Assembly: GCA_030612485.1 (NCBI GenBank) | Contig: JAUWNS010000062.1 | Coordinates: 1 to 11,825, forward strand | DNA length: 11,825 bases | Direction: 5' to 3' | Source: Candidatus Bipolaricaulota bacterium | Lineage (GTDB): Bacteria > Bipolaricaulota > Bipolaricaulia > UBA7950 > UBA9294 | Shown: positions 5,814-11,825 of the stretch, piece after piece | How positions within the stretch are numbered: the first letter of the stretch is position 1 | Layout of the letters: each line of letters opens with the position of its first letter | Notes under the pieces: model-generated | What the model was told of the DNA's origin: nothing | The model's input: the letters and a program-made list of their open reading frames with translations, nothing else | Databases searched by the model: none | Program-made: the position numbers and the translations under genes

Positions 5814-6200
5814 ATGCCAAATCGATTCAAGACGCACGGGGACTTCAGCTGGACAGAACTGATGACCACCGACGTGGATGGGGCGAAGTCATTCTACAAG
5901 GAGATCCTGGGCTGGGCGATGGAGGAAATGCCGATGGGAGGAGGGACCTATACTGTTCTGAAGGCCGACGGAGAGGGAGTCGGCGGGATCATGGCGATGC
6001 CGACCGGTGTTCCACCGGGGACGCCTCCGCACTGGGCGACGTACGTCACCGTCGATGATGTGGACACCATCGCCGCAAAGGTGGCCGAACACGGCGGTCA
6101 GGTCCTGGTGCCTCCCCAAGATATTCCAAACGTCGGCCGATTTTGCACCTTCCAAGATCCGCAAGGAGCGGTCCTTTCGGTGATCTCGTACAGTGAGTAA
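5814..6200 (+). CDS. VOC family (glyoxalase/bleomycin-resistance fold) protein
   Basis: A 128-residue cytoplasmic protein with a strong ribosome binding site (AAAAGGAGG, 4 to 5 bases before the ATG). It has the double beta-alpha-beta-beta-beta layout of one VOC unit: FSWTELMTTDVDGAKSFYKE (9-28), GWAMEEMPMGGGTYTVLKAD, then PPHWATYVTVDDVDTIAAKV (64-83) and VGRFCTFQDPQGAVLSVI near the end. It resembles single-domain relatives of the CFP30B/hydroxylase-like VOC proteins. The substrate is unknown, and a metal-binding set of His/Glu is not obvious, so glyoxalase activity should not be assumed. It lies 53 bases after the uvrC remnant and was probably the native downstream neighbour of uvrC before the cassette insertion. 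Confidence 0.88.
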   Translation: MPNRFKTHGDFSWTELMTTDVDGAKSFYKEILGWAMEEMPMGGGTYTVLKADGEGVGGIMAMPTGVPPGTPPHWATYVTVDDVDTIAAKVAEHGGQVLVPPQDIPNVGRFCTFQDPQGAVLSVISYSE

Positions 6201-6486
6201 TATCGGTAGGGTAAAAGCCTATTTCCCGTAGGGCAGCGAAGCCCAGTCGCATCCATGCTGGAAGCACCACTTACCTGAGCCTATACGCGATTACACTACG
6301 CCGGTGCACCACTAAATCTACCGAGTGCACAGAGCGGATTGGGAACGAAATCGGATCATACAGCCAGAAGTATGTGGCAGGTATCCCTTCCTTGTTATTC
6401 TTTGCGTACGGAGCCAGTCGGTGTTTCTATTCTTACCCCCTCCTTTACCTCATCTGAAAATGTACACGGAATGTATTCATCAGCGC
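6201..6486. other. Intergenic region without a convincing gene
   Basis: About 290 bases precede the promoter of the next gene. A short GGGC/GCCC hairpin (around 6228-6243) lacks a T-run, and a GTGCAC pair (around 6303-6330) is weak. A 72-codon frame beginning with TTG at 6339 has no ribosome binding site and a composition unlike a protein. I see no attC, RNA gene or mobile element. Confidence 0.5.
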
Positions 6487-6515
6487 TTGACCTAAGCGAC
6501 GGAACATGGTATACT
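6487..6515 (+). promoter_or_regulatory. Sigma-70-type promoter of the thioredoxin-like/ABC gene block
   Basis: TTGACC (6487-6492) and TATACT (6510-6515) are separated by exactly 17 bases; each is one base from consensus. Transcription would start near 6522, giving a leader of about 78 bases before the ATG at 6600. No similarly good promoter was seen before the later genes of the block. Confidence 0.75.
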
Positions 6516-6567
6516 AAGTGGAGAGAATTTCATAGCTTGAGGAATGAAAGGACGTAGAACTACCGGA

Positions 6568-6581
6568 TTCCGATATCGGAA
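6568..6581. promoter_or_regulatory. 14-bp perfect palindrome in the leader, possible operator
   Basis: TTCCGATATCGGAA is a perfect palindrome lying about 46 bases after the predicted transcription start and 18 bases before the ATG. It could bind a dimeric repressor acting as a roadblock; with no loop it is not an RNA hairpin signal. The regulator is not in the window. Confidence 0.5.
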
Positions 6582-6599
6582 GCAACATGGAGGGTGTTT

Positions 6600-7796
6600 A
6601 TGAGGATTGTTATCGCAACTGTCGGTATGTTAGTTCTCCTGGTGCAAGTGGTAGTGGGGGCGGGAGGAAGCGAACCGAGGGATGAGTTGCTCCAGAACTT
6701 GTACGCCGAATACACTGTCTCCACCGAAGGAATGAAGAATCTCACTCACATGGGGCTACCAATTGGCGAAGCGGCTCCAACTCTCGAAGGTGTCGATTTT
6801 TCCGGTCGGGGGACGGCTATTATCTTCATGAGTGAAGCAGTTCTCGATGAACCAACACCGAAGGTCCTCTCTTTGTTTGATCTGCTGGCAGAATGGGGTG
6901 AGATTCCCGGACTGCAGGTAGTCGCTGTGCTGTCGCGTATAAGAGACCACACTATTCTGACTGCCCTCCAAGAGATCGCACCGTGTACACTAACCGTGGA
7001 TGATCGTTGGAATACCTCACGGCTCGAGTATGGTCTCCGCATTGAAGCGAACCCTGGAGTCGCGTTCTTTTTCGTTGATCGCTCTGGCTGCGTTGTATAT
7101 CGCTGGTTGGGGATACCCATTTTTGGCGAAGCGTGGGATAGCTTTCTCAGTGTTCCCCTGTATTTGGCAGAACACGATGCTGCTCCTCCTAACGTGATTA
7201 TGCAGAACCATCCCGAGAATACCCTGGGGAGCCTTGCTATCCCCTTCGACTTCTTAGATCTAGATGACAATGTCCACGTACTGCCCACTCCAGGGGAAAT
7301 GACTGTCATCTACTTCATGCCCGCTGTGCCAAACGTTGAGAATACGGAAACGAGCGCTGTTTTCGCACGCCTTGCACAACGATTCTCGGACCATGCAAGC
7401 TTCTACGCAGTAATCCCAGACACCTCAGCAGATGGATTGCGAACGAAACAAGTATTGGCGGATCGCGGGCTCATAGACAGTGCGGTCCCGCCGGAAGCAG
7501 AGCAAATGTTCGGGCCGCTTCCGGCAACTCATGAGGGAATTCAGCAGTGGCTGACGGAATCGTGGAAGGCATCGACCCTCCCTGAGATGAAAGAGGCGCA
7601 GAGTGCGCTTGGAATCCCTGTACTACGCGATACGGGATCACAGGCGATGTTCACATGGGGAATATCCCTTTTTGGATACCGTACATATCTCATTCTGGAC
7701 GAAGACGGCGAAATCATAGCGTTTGAGAGAATCGAGAACAGGTTCGAACCGCTCTATCGCTACTGGTTGGAGGAGATGATTGGAGGCAAGGAGTGA
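6600..7796 (+). CDS. Secreted tandem thioredoxin-fold protein lacking CxxC
   Basis: A 398-residue protein; ATG 6600 is chosen over the GTG at 6594 because GGAGGG lies six bases upstream and a clean signal peptide follows (MRIVIATVGMLVLLVQVVVGAGG). Two thioredoxin/peroxiredoxin-like halves are visible. The first (about 52-190) has TAIIFMSEA where a CxxC loop would follow the first strand, and NPGVAFFFVDRSGCVVYRWLG at 151-171 (the cis-Pro strand and hairpin of TlpA-like proteins). The second (about 205-395) has TVIYFMPAVPN and later GYRTYLILDEDGEIIAFERI. Neither half has the CxxC or a peroxidatic Cys; the only cysteines are C129 and C164. A redox-dead chaperone, carrier or scaffold outside the membrane is therefore more likely than a disulfide reductase. 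It is first in a block leading to a cysteine-rich secreted protein and an ABC transporter. Confidence 0.78.
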   Translation: MRIVIATVGMLVLLVQVVVGAGGSEPRDELLQNLYAEYTVSTEGMKNLTHMGLPIGEAAPTLEGVDFSGRGTAIIFMSEAVLDEPTPKVLSLFDLLAEWGEIPGLQVVAVLSRIRDHTILTALQEIAPCTLTVDDRWNTSRLEYGLRIEANPGVAFFFVDRSGCVVYRWLGIPIFGEAWDSFLSVPLYLAEHDAAPPNVIMQNHPENTLGSLAIPFDFLDLDDNVHVLPTPGEMTVIYFMPAVPNVENTETSAVFARLAQRFSDHASFYAVIPDTSADGLRTKQVLADRGLIDSAVPPEAEQMFGPLPATHEGIQQWLTESWKASTLPEMKEAQSALGIPVLRDTGSQAMFTWGISLFGYRTYLILDEDGEIIAFERIENRFEPLYRYWLEEMIGGKE

Positions 7797-7929
7797 TGCG
7801 GAGATTGCCCACATAGGCAGTATCTGAGTATCACAATGCAGTACGCGAACTCCGAAATTCGTAAAGGAGTTAAGTGCCAGGCTGCTTAAGCGCGACAGCG
7901 AGCAAGACAAAACAGTGAAGGAGGTAGAA

Positions 7930-8250
7930 GTGGAAACGCGAGTTCGAAGGATTGTTGTAGTTGCCGTTGTAATGTCTACCATGCTCATGGTACTGGGATC
8001 GATAACCGGCAGTGGCGGATTCTGCCCGGACTGTCACTATTGCCCACCTGATTACAGTGAGAAAATCGGCTGGGCGGAGTGTTCTGAATGTGAAACGGAC
8101 CAATGTTGGATCTTGTGGCCGCTTGAGAAGGGCTGGCCATGGAACGTCAATATCGCAGACCATATGAAGATTCCCGGTACAAACTATACTTGCTGGGATA
8201 CGACAACTTGCATAGATGATGACTGCCTTCCACTAGCTTGTGAGATGTAG
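7930..8250 (+). CDS. Small secreted Cys/Trp-rich protein, unknown family
   Basis: A 106-residue protein. GTG 7930 is chosen because GGAGGT sits six bases upstream; a GTG at 7915 precedes that site. A basic start (ETRVRR) and hydrophobic stretch (IVVVAVVMSTMLMVLGSI, 8-25) form a signal peptide or anchor. No lipobox precedes the first Cys. The mature part (about 30-106) has ten cysteines at 32, 35, 38, 51, 54, 59, 88, 94, 99 and 104, and six tryptophans. The beginning is C-x2-C-x2-C (FCPDCHYCPPD), then C-x2-C-x4-C. An even number of Cys outside the cell suggests five disulfides or a bound metal. It lies between the thioredoxin-like gene and the ABC permease. It could be an exported disulfide-rich peptide, a peptide precursor, or a metal-binding subunit. 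I do not recognise the family. Confidence 0.75.
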   Translation: METRVRRIVVVAVVMSTMLMVLGSITGSGGFCPDCHYCPPDYSEKIGWAECSECETDQCWILWPLEKGWPWNVNIADHMKIPGTNYTCWDTTTCIDDDCLPLACEM

Positions 8251-8344
8251 CAGGCGAGACGTTAGACGGTTGAGGTAAGGTTGTTCAAGGATTTGAGATC
8301 TGTGCCTCTACGCGGTGGCCAGTTTCATTGACTGAACGAGAGGT

Positions 8345-10657
8345 GTGTATACGAAAACTCGGGCCGGCGGAACAGCAATACTCTACGTAGCGGTTGCCGC
8401 TGCCATATTATTCATTGTCCTAGGGGTGCGTCAAGGAGTTGACAGGGATCTAGAACAACTGGTGCAATCAATCGGAAGCGACCTCTTCACGATCACTATT
8501 CGTGACGGGATTGTCGATGATACGCTTCTTGCCCAAATCTCTGCTTTGCCAGCGGTTGCTGACGTTGGCGGAAGCACAGCTCATAGCCAATTCTTCTCTC
8601 GCTCGGAGACTCTCATGCTCTTTCTCGTCGGAGTGACAAGCAATTACTTCCGGCTACGGAATCTACCATTCGCTTCCGGCTATGAATTCGAACCAGGTAC
8701 AACGGAACCTGTAGCAATCCTTGGTGCTGCTGTTGCATCAGGGCTCTTCCCCAGTGGTGATCCTCTCGGTCAGAGCTTTGACTACCGCGGCCATTCACTT
8801 CAGGTCGTCGGCGTGCTTGACACGTTTCCTTCTTCCCGAGGCGAGGGTTCGAGCTGGGGATTTGCAGTTGAATTGGACAATCCTGACAACCTTGTCTTCC
8901 TTCCACAGTATACGTATGAGGCGATTGTCTCATTACCAATTGAGGGATTGGATAGCATAGGGGGATTGGGCCTTCTCTGGGCATTGGCTGCAGAAGGTTG
9001 TTTGCGTGATGCGATGCAGCAAGTGAGTACACTCCTTGGTGGCACGAAAGTTGCGCAGGTACGGCCTCTTTCAGCACGCTATGACGGACTCTTCTACACC
9101 CGTCGACGTGTCGCCACTGCCTTGACAGGAATTGCTTTGCTCATACTCCTCATCAGTTCAATCAATGTGGCCAGCATCTCTGCTAGCGCAGTGCTTGATC
9201 GCCGTAGAGAGATCGGAATACGACGAGCACTCGGCGCTCGTCGACACAGCGTTGCTAGCTTACTATTCCGTGAGACAATGATTCTCACTCTAGGCGGGGG
9301 CGTTTTAGGGGCGATTCTTGGAGCGCTCCTCTTCCGACTCATTGCGCATTTCGTTGGTACAACGCTCTATGTGGGGCTATTCCATCTTGCCTTTCTTGGG
9401 GCACTTGTTGCTTCTGGCTTGCTTGCAGGGCTATTGCCTGCACTGATTGGTGCTTGGCTTGATCCGGTGCAAGCTATCGGGCAACGCTCCCTGGTTAATC
9501 GCCGTCTATTCGGCCTCTCGCCCAGTCGAGTCATGAGTGGCATGGCGATAGCCACTGGTGTAGCCGCTGTGATCATGATCGTTGCCCTCGGTGATGCGAA
9601 TGTGAAATACCTTAAACTTCGCTGGTTGTCCCCTACATCAGGGGTACTGCGAGTGCGCCCTGGAATAGGCGGATTTCGCCAACCGGCTGATCTGTCGTAC
9701 GATGACTTCCAGGCACTTGTGTCGTTGGAAGGAGTCGAGTCAGCAGCGTGGATGGCCAGTTCGAGGAGGACCGCAGTTTACTCGTCCGCTGAGGTAAGCA
9801 AGGCAAACCTGGCCGAAGTCACTACCGGGATCACCGACATTGGCATCGGGATCATCGAACTTGGTCGCAACTTTTCAGATGAGGAGCTCAAGCACAGTCG
9901 TCCCGTCGCAGTGCTCGGATCTGAAGTTGCTCAGGCGCTTTTTCCGGACTGTGACCCCGTCGGGGAAGAATTCGATTTGCCCGGTGCAAGCTCAATCGTG
10001 ATCGGTGTCCTTGCTTTTCGCCCTGGATTGCCCCCGTACGATTTCTTGGATATGAACCGCGCCATTTTGTTGCCTCGTGGGCTGATTCCCCTGCGTACCA
10101 GTCCAGGGCGACTTTGGATTTGGCTTAGGCCCAAGGGAGACAAGCCGAGCAATGAGTTGGTCAACGAGGTAGTTGCGTTGATGTCTGAACGTCATCCGGA
10201 TCGGGGACAAGTGGAGGTCATAGAGCCAGCAGCCGAAATGGAAGCGCTGATCGCGGTTCAAGACACCATTACAAGAGCGTACGCTCTACTAGCTGCTCTC
10301 GGGTTGCTCGTGGCAACGACTGGAACCGGAAGTACGATCTGGCTGAGCGTGAGTCTTAAGCGAAAGGAGATAGGGATCAGGAAGGCAATAGGCGCTCGCA
10401 AAGCGCAAATCTTCCTTCAGTTCATAGGCGAGGCACTAGGGATCGCTCTGATTGGAGGGCTGCTTGGTGCTGCAGGTGGAATAGTAGGGGCATGGTTGAT
10501 GCGCCGTAGCGCTGAGGTCCGGGTCGTTTTTGATCTTCGTTGGGCGCTTCTGGCTGTCGGTATAGCATGCGTGATCGGCTTGCTTGCTAGCGCACTGCCT
10601 GCATATTACGCTGCTCGCAGCGATCCAGCAGCGACAATCCGGAGAGGAGAGGGATGA
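8345..10657 (+). CDS. MacB/FtsX-type ABC permease with internal tandem duplication
   Basis: A 770-residue inner-membrane protein made of two similar halves. Each half has one membrane helix, an extracytoplasmic core domain and a three-helix FtsX domain. Half 1: helix about 10-27, core 30-255, helices about 258-385, with REIGIRRALGAR at 288-299. Half 2: helix about 400-418, core 420-635, helices about 640-765, with KEIGIRKAIGAR at 674-685. The EIGIR motifs are 386 residues apart, so the whole MacB-like unit is duplicated and fused to 8 helices, giving a complete transporter core in one chain, in contrast with dimeric MacB (4 helices). Such permeases use mechanotransmission to move peptides, antibiotics or lipoproteins. 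The GTG start has a poorly placed AGAGG, and the N-terminus before the first helix is short. A TTG-initiated frame at 8281 reads LFKDLRSVPLRG, resembling a permease N-terminus, but stops at 8329. The ATPase gene overlaps the stop by ATGA. Confidence 0.87.
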   Translation: MYTKTRAGGTAILYVAVAAAILFIVLGVRQGVDRDLEQLVQSIGSDLFTITIRDGIVDDTLLAQISALPAVADVGGSTAHSQFFSRSETLMLFLVGVTSNYFRLRNLPFASGYEFEPGTTEPVAILGAAVASGLFPSGDPLGQSFDYRGHSLQVVGVLDTFPSSRGEGSSWGFAVELDNPDNLVFLPQYTYEAIVSLPIEGLDSIGGLGLLWALAAEGCLRDAMQQVSTLLGGTKVAQVRPLSARYDGLFYTRRRVATALTGIALLILLISSINVASISASAVLDRRREIGIRRALGARRHSVASLLFRETMILTLGGGVLGAILGALLFRLIAHFVGTTLYVGLFHLAFLGALVASGLLAGLLPALIGAWLDPVQAIGQRSLVNRRLFGLSPSRVMSGMAIATGVAAVIMIVALGDANVKYLKLRWLSPTSGVLRVRPGIGGFRQPADLSYDDFQALVSLEGVESAAWMASSRRTAVYSSAEVSKANLAEVTTGITDIGIGIIELGRNFSDEELKHSRPVAVLGSEVAQALFPDCDPVGEEFDLPGASSIVIGVLAFRPGLPPYDFLDMNRAILLPRGLIPLRTSPGRLWIWLRPKGDKPSNELVNEVVALMSERHPDRGQVEVIEPAAEMEALIAVQDTITRAYALLAALGLLVATTGTGSTIWLSVSLKRKEIGIRKAIGARKAQIFLQFIGEALGIALIGGLLGAAGGIVGAWLMRRSAEVRVVFDLRWALLAVGIACVIGLLASALPAYYAARSDPAATIRRGEG

Positions 10658-11334
10658 TCGAGCTTATCGATGTACATAAGAGCTACGGTAAGAAGTCAGT
10701 GACTGTGGCTGCACTCAATGGGGTATCACTCTCGGTGGAGGAAGGCCAGTGGCTGGCTCTAATGGGGCCATCCGGTGCGGGCAAAAGCACAATGCTGAAC
10801 ATCATTGGATTACTCGATCGGCCAACATGTGGGAACTACTTCTTGGAGGGGCAGGAGGTTGCCGCACTTTCCGATCGTGAGCGCTCCAAGCTCAGGAACA
10901 AGCGATTCGGATTCATCTTCCAAACATTCAATCTGATTTCACAATACACCGCGTGGGAGAACGTTGCCCTCCCGCTCTACTACGCCGGGGTCAGGAGACG
11001 CGACCGTCGTAAGATGGCACGGGAACTGCTGGGACAAGTTGGGCTAGAGGGTCGGGTTGACCATCTGCCTGCCGAACTATCGGGGGGAGAAGAGCAAAGA
11101 GTGGCGATTGCACGTGCGTTGGCGAACGCGCCAGCACTCATCCTTGCCGATGAGCCAACAGGAAACCTCGACCAGCGGGCTGGTCATGAAGTGCTAAGAC
11201 TGCTTGCGACACTCCACAGACAAGGGGTAGGTATCATCTTGGTCACTCACGACCAGCAGATTGCTTTGCAGGCCGAGTTAATTGTGCAAATCGTTGACGG
11301 AAGGATCACGGATTGTTCGGTAGTAGATCACTGA
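10654..11334 (+). CDS. ABC transporter ATP-binding protein, MacB/LolD type
   Basis: A 226-residue cytoplasmic ATPase that energises the preceding permease. All motifs are present: Walker A GPSGAGKST (38-46), Q-loop Q90 within FIFQTFNL, signature LSGGEEQ (142-148, usual form LSGGQQQ), Walker B LILADEPTGNLD (162-173) and the switch H199 in VTHD. The length and the FNL/NLD details match the MacB/LolD/FtsE group. Its ATG overlaps the permease stop (ATGA) and a GGAGAGGAGGG stretch precedes it, so translation is coupled. With an 8-helix fused permease, two copies of this subunit would bind one permease chain. No MacA-like membrane fusion protein or TolC partner lies in the window. Confidence 0.95.
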   Translation: MIELIDVHKSYGKKSVTVAALNGVSLSVEEGQWLALMGPSGAGKSTMLNIIGLLDRPTCGNYFLEGQEVAALSDRERSKLRNKRFGFIFQTFNLISQYTAWENVALPLYYAGVRRRDRRKMARELLGQVGLEGRVDHLPAELSGGEEQRVAIARALANAPALILADEPTGNLDQRAGHEVLRLLATLHRQGVGIILVTHDQQIALQAELIVQIVDGRITDCSVVDH

Positions 11335-11404
11335 AGGTCTCCCTCAAGCCCAGCAGCTAGGTAAAGCAGACGAGAAAAGTGGAGAACTATCGTCAAGTGC
11401 TGCC

Positions 11405-11453
11405 GTATAATAAGTCGCGCAGCTGCCTGGCGGTTCGGCTCCCGCCGTTAGGC
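11405..11453 (+). other. Possible degenerate attC site or hairpin
   Basis: GTTAGGC (11447-11453, same box and following GG as attC 2) lies behind a GGCGG/CCGCC stem, with GTATAAT followed by AAGTCGCGCAGC upstream (11405 on), similar to the left side of cassette sites. At 49 bp it is shorter than normal attC sites and the L' arm is missing. The GCCT/AGGC pairing around the stem offers an ordinary hairpin as the alternative. A gene of a type often seen in cassettes follows. Confidence 0.42.
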
Positions 11454-11486
11454 GGACAAAACCGATTGTGGAGGTGAGGCACACCA

Positions 11487-11756
11487 ATGTCAGCGAAGCC
11501 CAGCGAGATGCTTGACGTGCGGAGCCGCCAGGAGTGGAGGAAGTGGCTGAAAGAGCACTACGACTCGAAATCCGAGATCTGGCTCGTATTCCACAAGCGC
11601 CATACGGGCATAACGTGCATCAGTTACAACGGTGCCGTCGAGGAGGCTCTGTGCTTCGGATGGATCGACAGCATCGTAAGGCGCCTAGCCCGACTTTACC
11701 GTGCATATTTCGCAACACAGCATCCCTACAGGGAAAGCGTGACGAATCCTGTATGA
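11487..11756 (+). CDS. YdeI-like protein, truncated C-terminus
   Basis: An 89-residue frame with a strong ribosome binding site (GGAGGTGAGG, seven bases before the ATG). Residues 11-67 (SRQEWRKWLKEHYDSKSEIWLVFHK, then ISYNGAVEEALCFGWIDSIVRRL) match the N-terminal half of the YdeI/OmpD-associated family, usually near 190 residues. Members have a roughly conserved EALCFGWIDS motif followed by Arg and a TPRKP segment. Here similarity stops after RRL and is replaced by an unrelated tail of about 20 residues. In no frame could I find the missing TPRKP region downstream. It is probably a broken cassette gene, truncated by a deletion or junction near 11690. The function of the family is poorly known. 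Confidence 0.75.
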   Translation: MSAKPSEMLDVRSRQEWRKWLKEHYDSKSEIWLVFHKRHTGITCISYNGAVEEALCFGWIDSIVRRLARLYRAYFATQHPYRESVTNPV

Positions 11757-11757
11757 C

Positions 11758-11825
11758 CTAACGGGAGGCGTATCGATCTAGGTCAAGGACCTCGTACAGT
11801 TCTTGCTGTTCAGGTGACATCGCAC
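11758..11825 (-). CDS. Possible C-terminal tail of a minus-strand gene
   Basis: On the minus strand from the right edge, one frame reads MSPEQQELYEVLDLDRYASR and stops at the complement of 11758-11760. The composition is protein-like (alternating charged and hydrophobic residues), and it would converge on the YdeI-like gene. Only 22 codons are visible, so chance is a real possibility and no family can be named. Confidence 0.25.
   Translation of the reverse strand, partial: AMSPEQQELYEVLDLDRYASR

Noticed and set aside
6339..6557. 72-codon ORF between the VOC gene and the thioredoxin-like gene
   Set aside because: It starts with TTG without a ribosome binding site and overlaps the strong promoter at 6487-6515.
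8261..8267. GTTAGAC as another integron core box
   Set aside because: It fits GTTRRRY, but no R'' partner or hairpin lies upstream, and such a 7-mer is expected about ten times per strand in a window of this size.
1..11825. CRISPR array, tRNA genes or insertion sequences
   Set aside because: No regularly spaced short repeats, no cloverleaf-like sequence, and no transposase motifs or terminal inverted repeats were found by eye.

Overview
The window looks like chromosomal DNA from an uncultured or little-studied bacterium of fairly high G+C. The phylum cannot be fixed from sequence alone. It holds an anchor gene (uvrC, running off the left edge), a cluster of integron-type gene cassettes without an integrase in view, a 5'-truncated second copy of the uvrC 3' end, a small VOC-family gene, a four-gene block centred on a MacB-like ABC transporter, and at the right edge a truncated YdeI-like gene behind a possible degenerate cassette site. 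No tRNA, rRNA, CRISPR array or transposase was seen.

Region 1 (1-5747): uvrC is complete at its 3' end and keeps its nuclease residues. From position 1206 to its stop codon it is repeated at 5237-5747, with about 45 mismatches in roughly 480 aligned bases by hand count (about 90% identity). Between the two copies lie four cassette-like units. Unit 1 encodes a DUF6508-like protein, unit 2 a 597-residue DUF262/HNH protein of the GmrSD/SspE type (probable phage defence), unit 3 a small unknown protein, and unit 4 a HigB/HigA-type toxin-antitoxin pair. Three attC recombination sites separate the units. The first is very clear: its R'' box GCCCAAC is the exact complement of the GTTGGGC box that opens the same cassette. 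The toxin gene carries an in-frame TGA, while the antitoxin is open but ends a few codons inside the uvrC repeat, so the last cassette has lost its own attC. This is what a cluster of attC sites lacking an integrase (CALIN) would look like after integration by homologous recombination through uvrC. The downstream uvrC copy is a decaying remnant with a 14-bp tandem duplication near its end.

Region 2 (5748-11334): a VOC (glyoxalase-fold) gene with a strong ribosome binding site, then about 400 bases without a convincing gene that end in a good sigma-70 promoter and a 14-bp perfect palindrome. The next genes are a secreted protein with two thioredoxin-like halves that both lack a CxxC motif, a small secreted protein with ten cysteines and six tryptophans in its mature part, an unusually large MacB/FtsX-type permease built as an internal tandem duplication, and its ATPase overlapping by ATGA. 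The order suggests one operon in which the transporter handles, or responds to, the cysteine-rich secreted protein. That link is inference; I do not recognise the system as a described one.

Region 3 (11335-11825): a hairpin with a GTTAGGC box resembling a degenerate attC site, followed by a YdeI-like gene whose family similarity stops abruptly after about 67 residues, and possibly the tail of a minus-strand gene at the edge.
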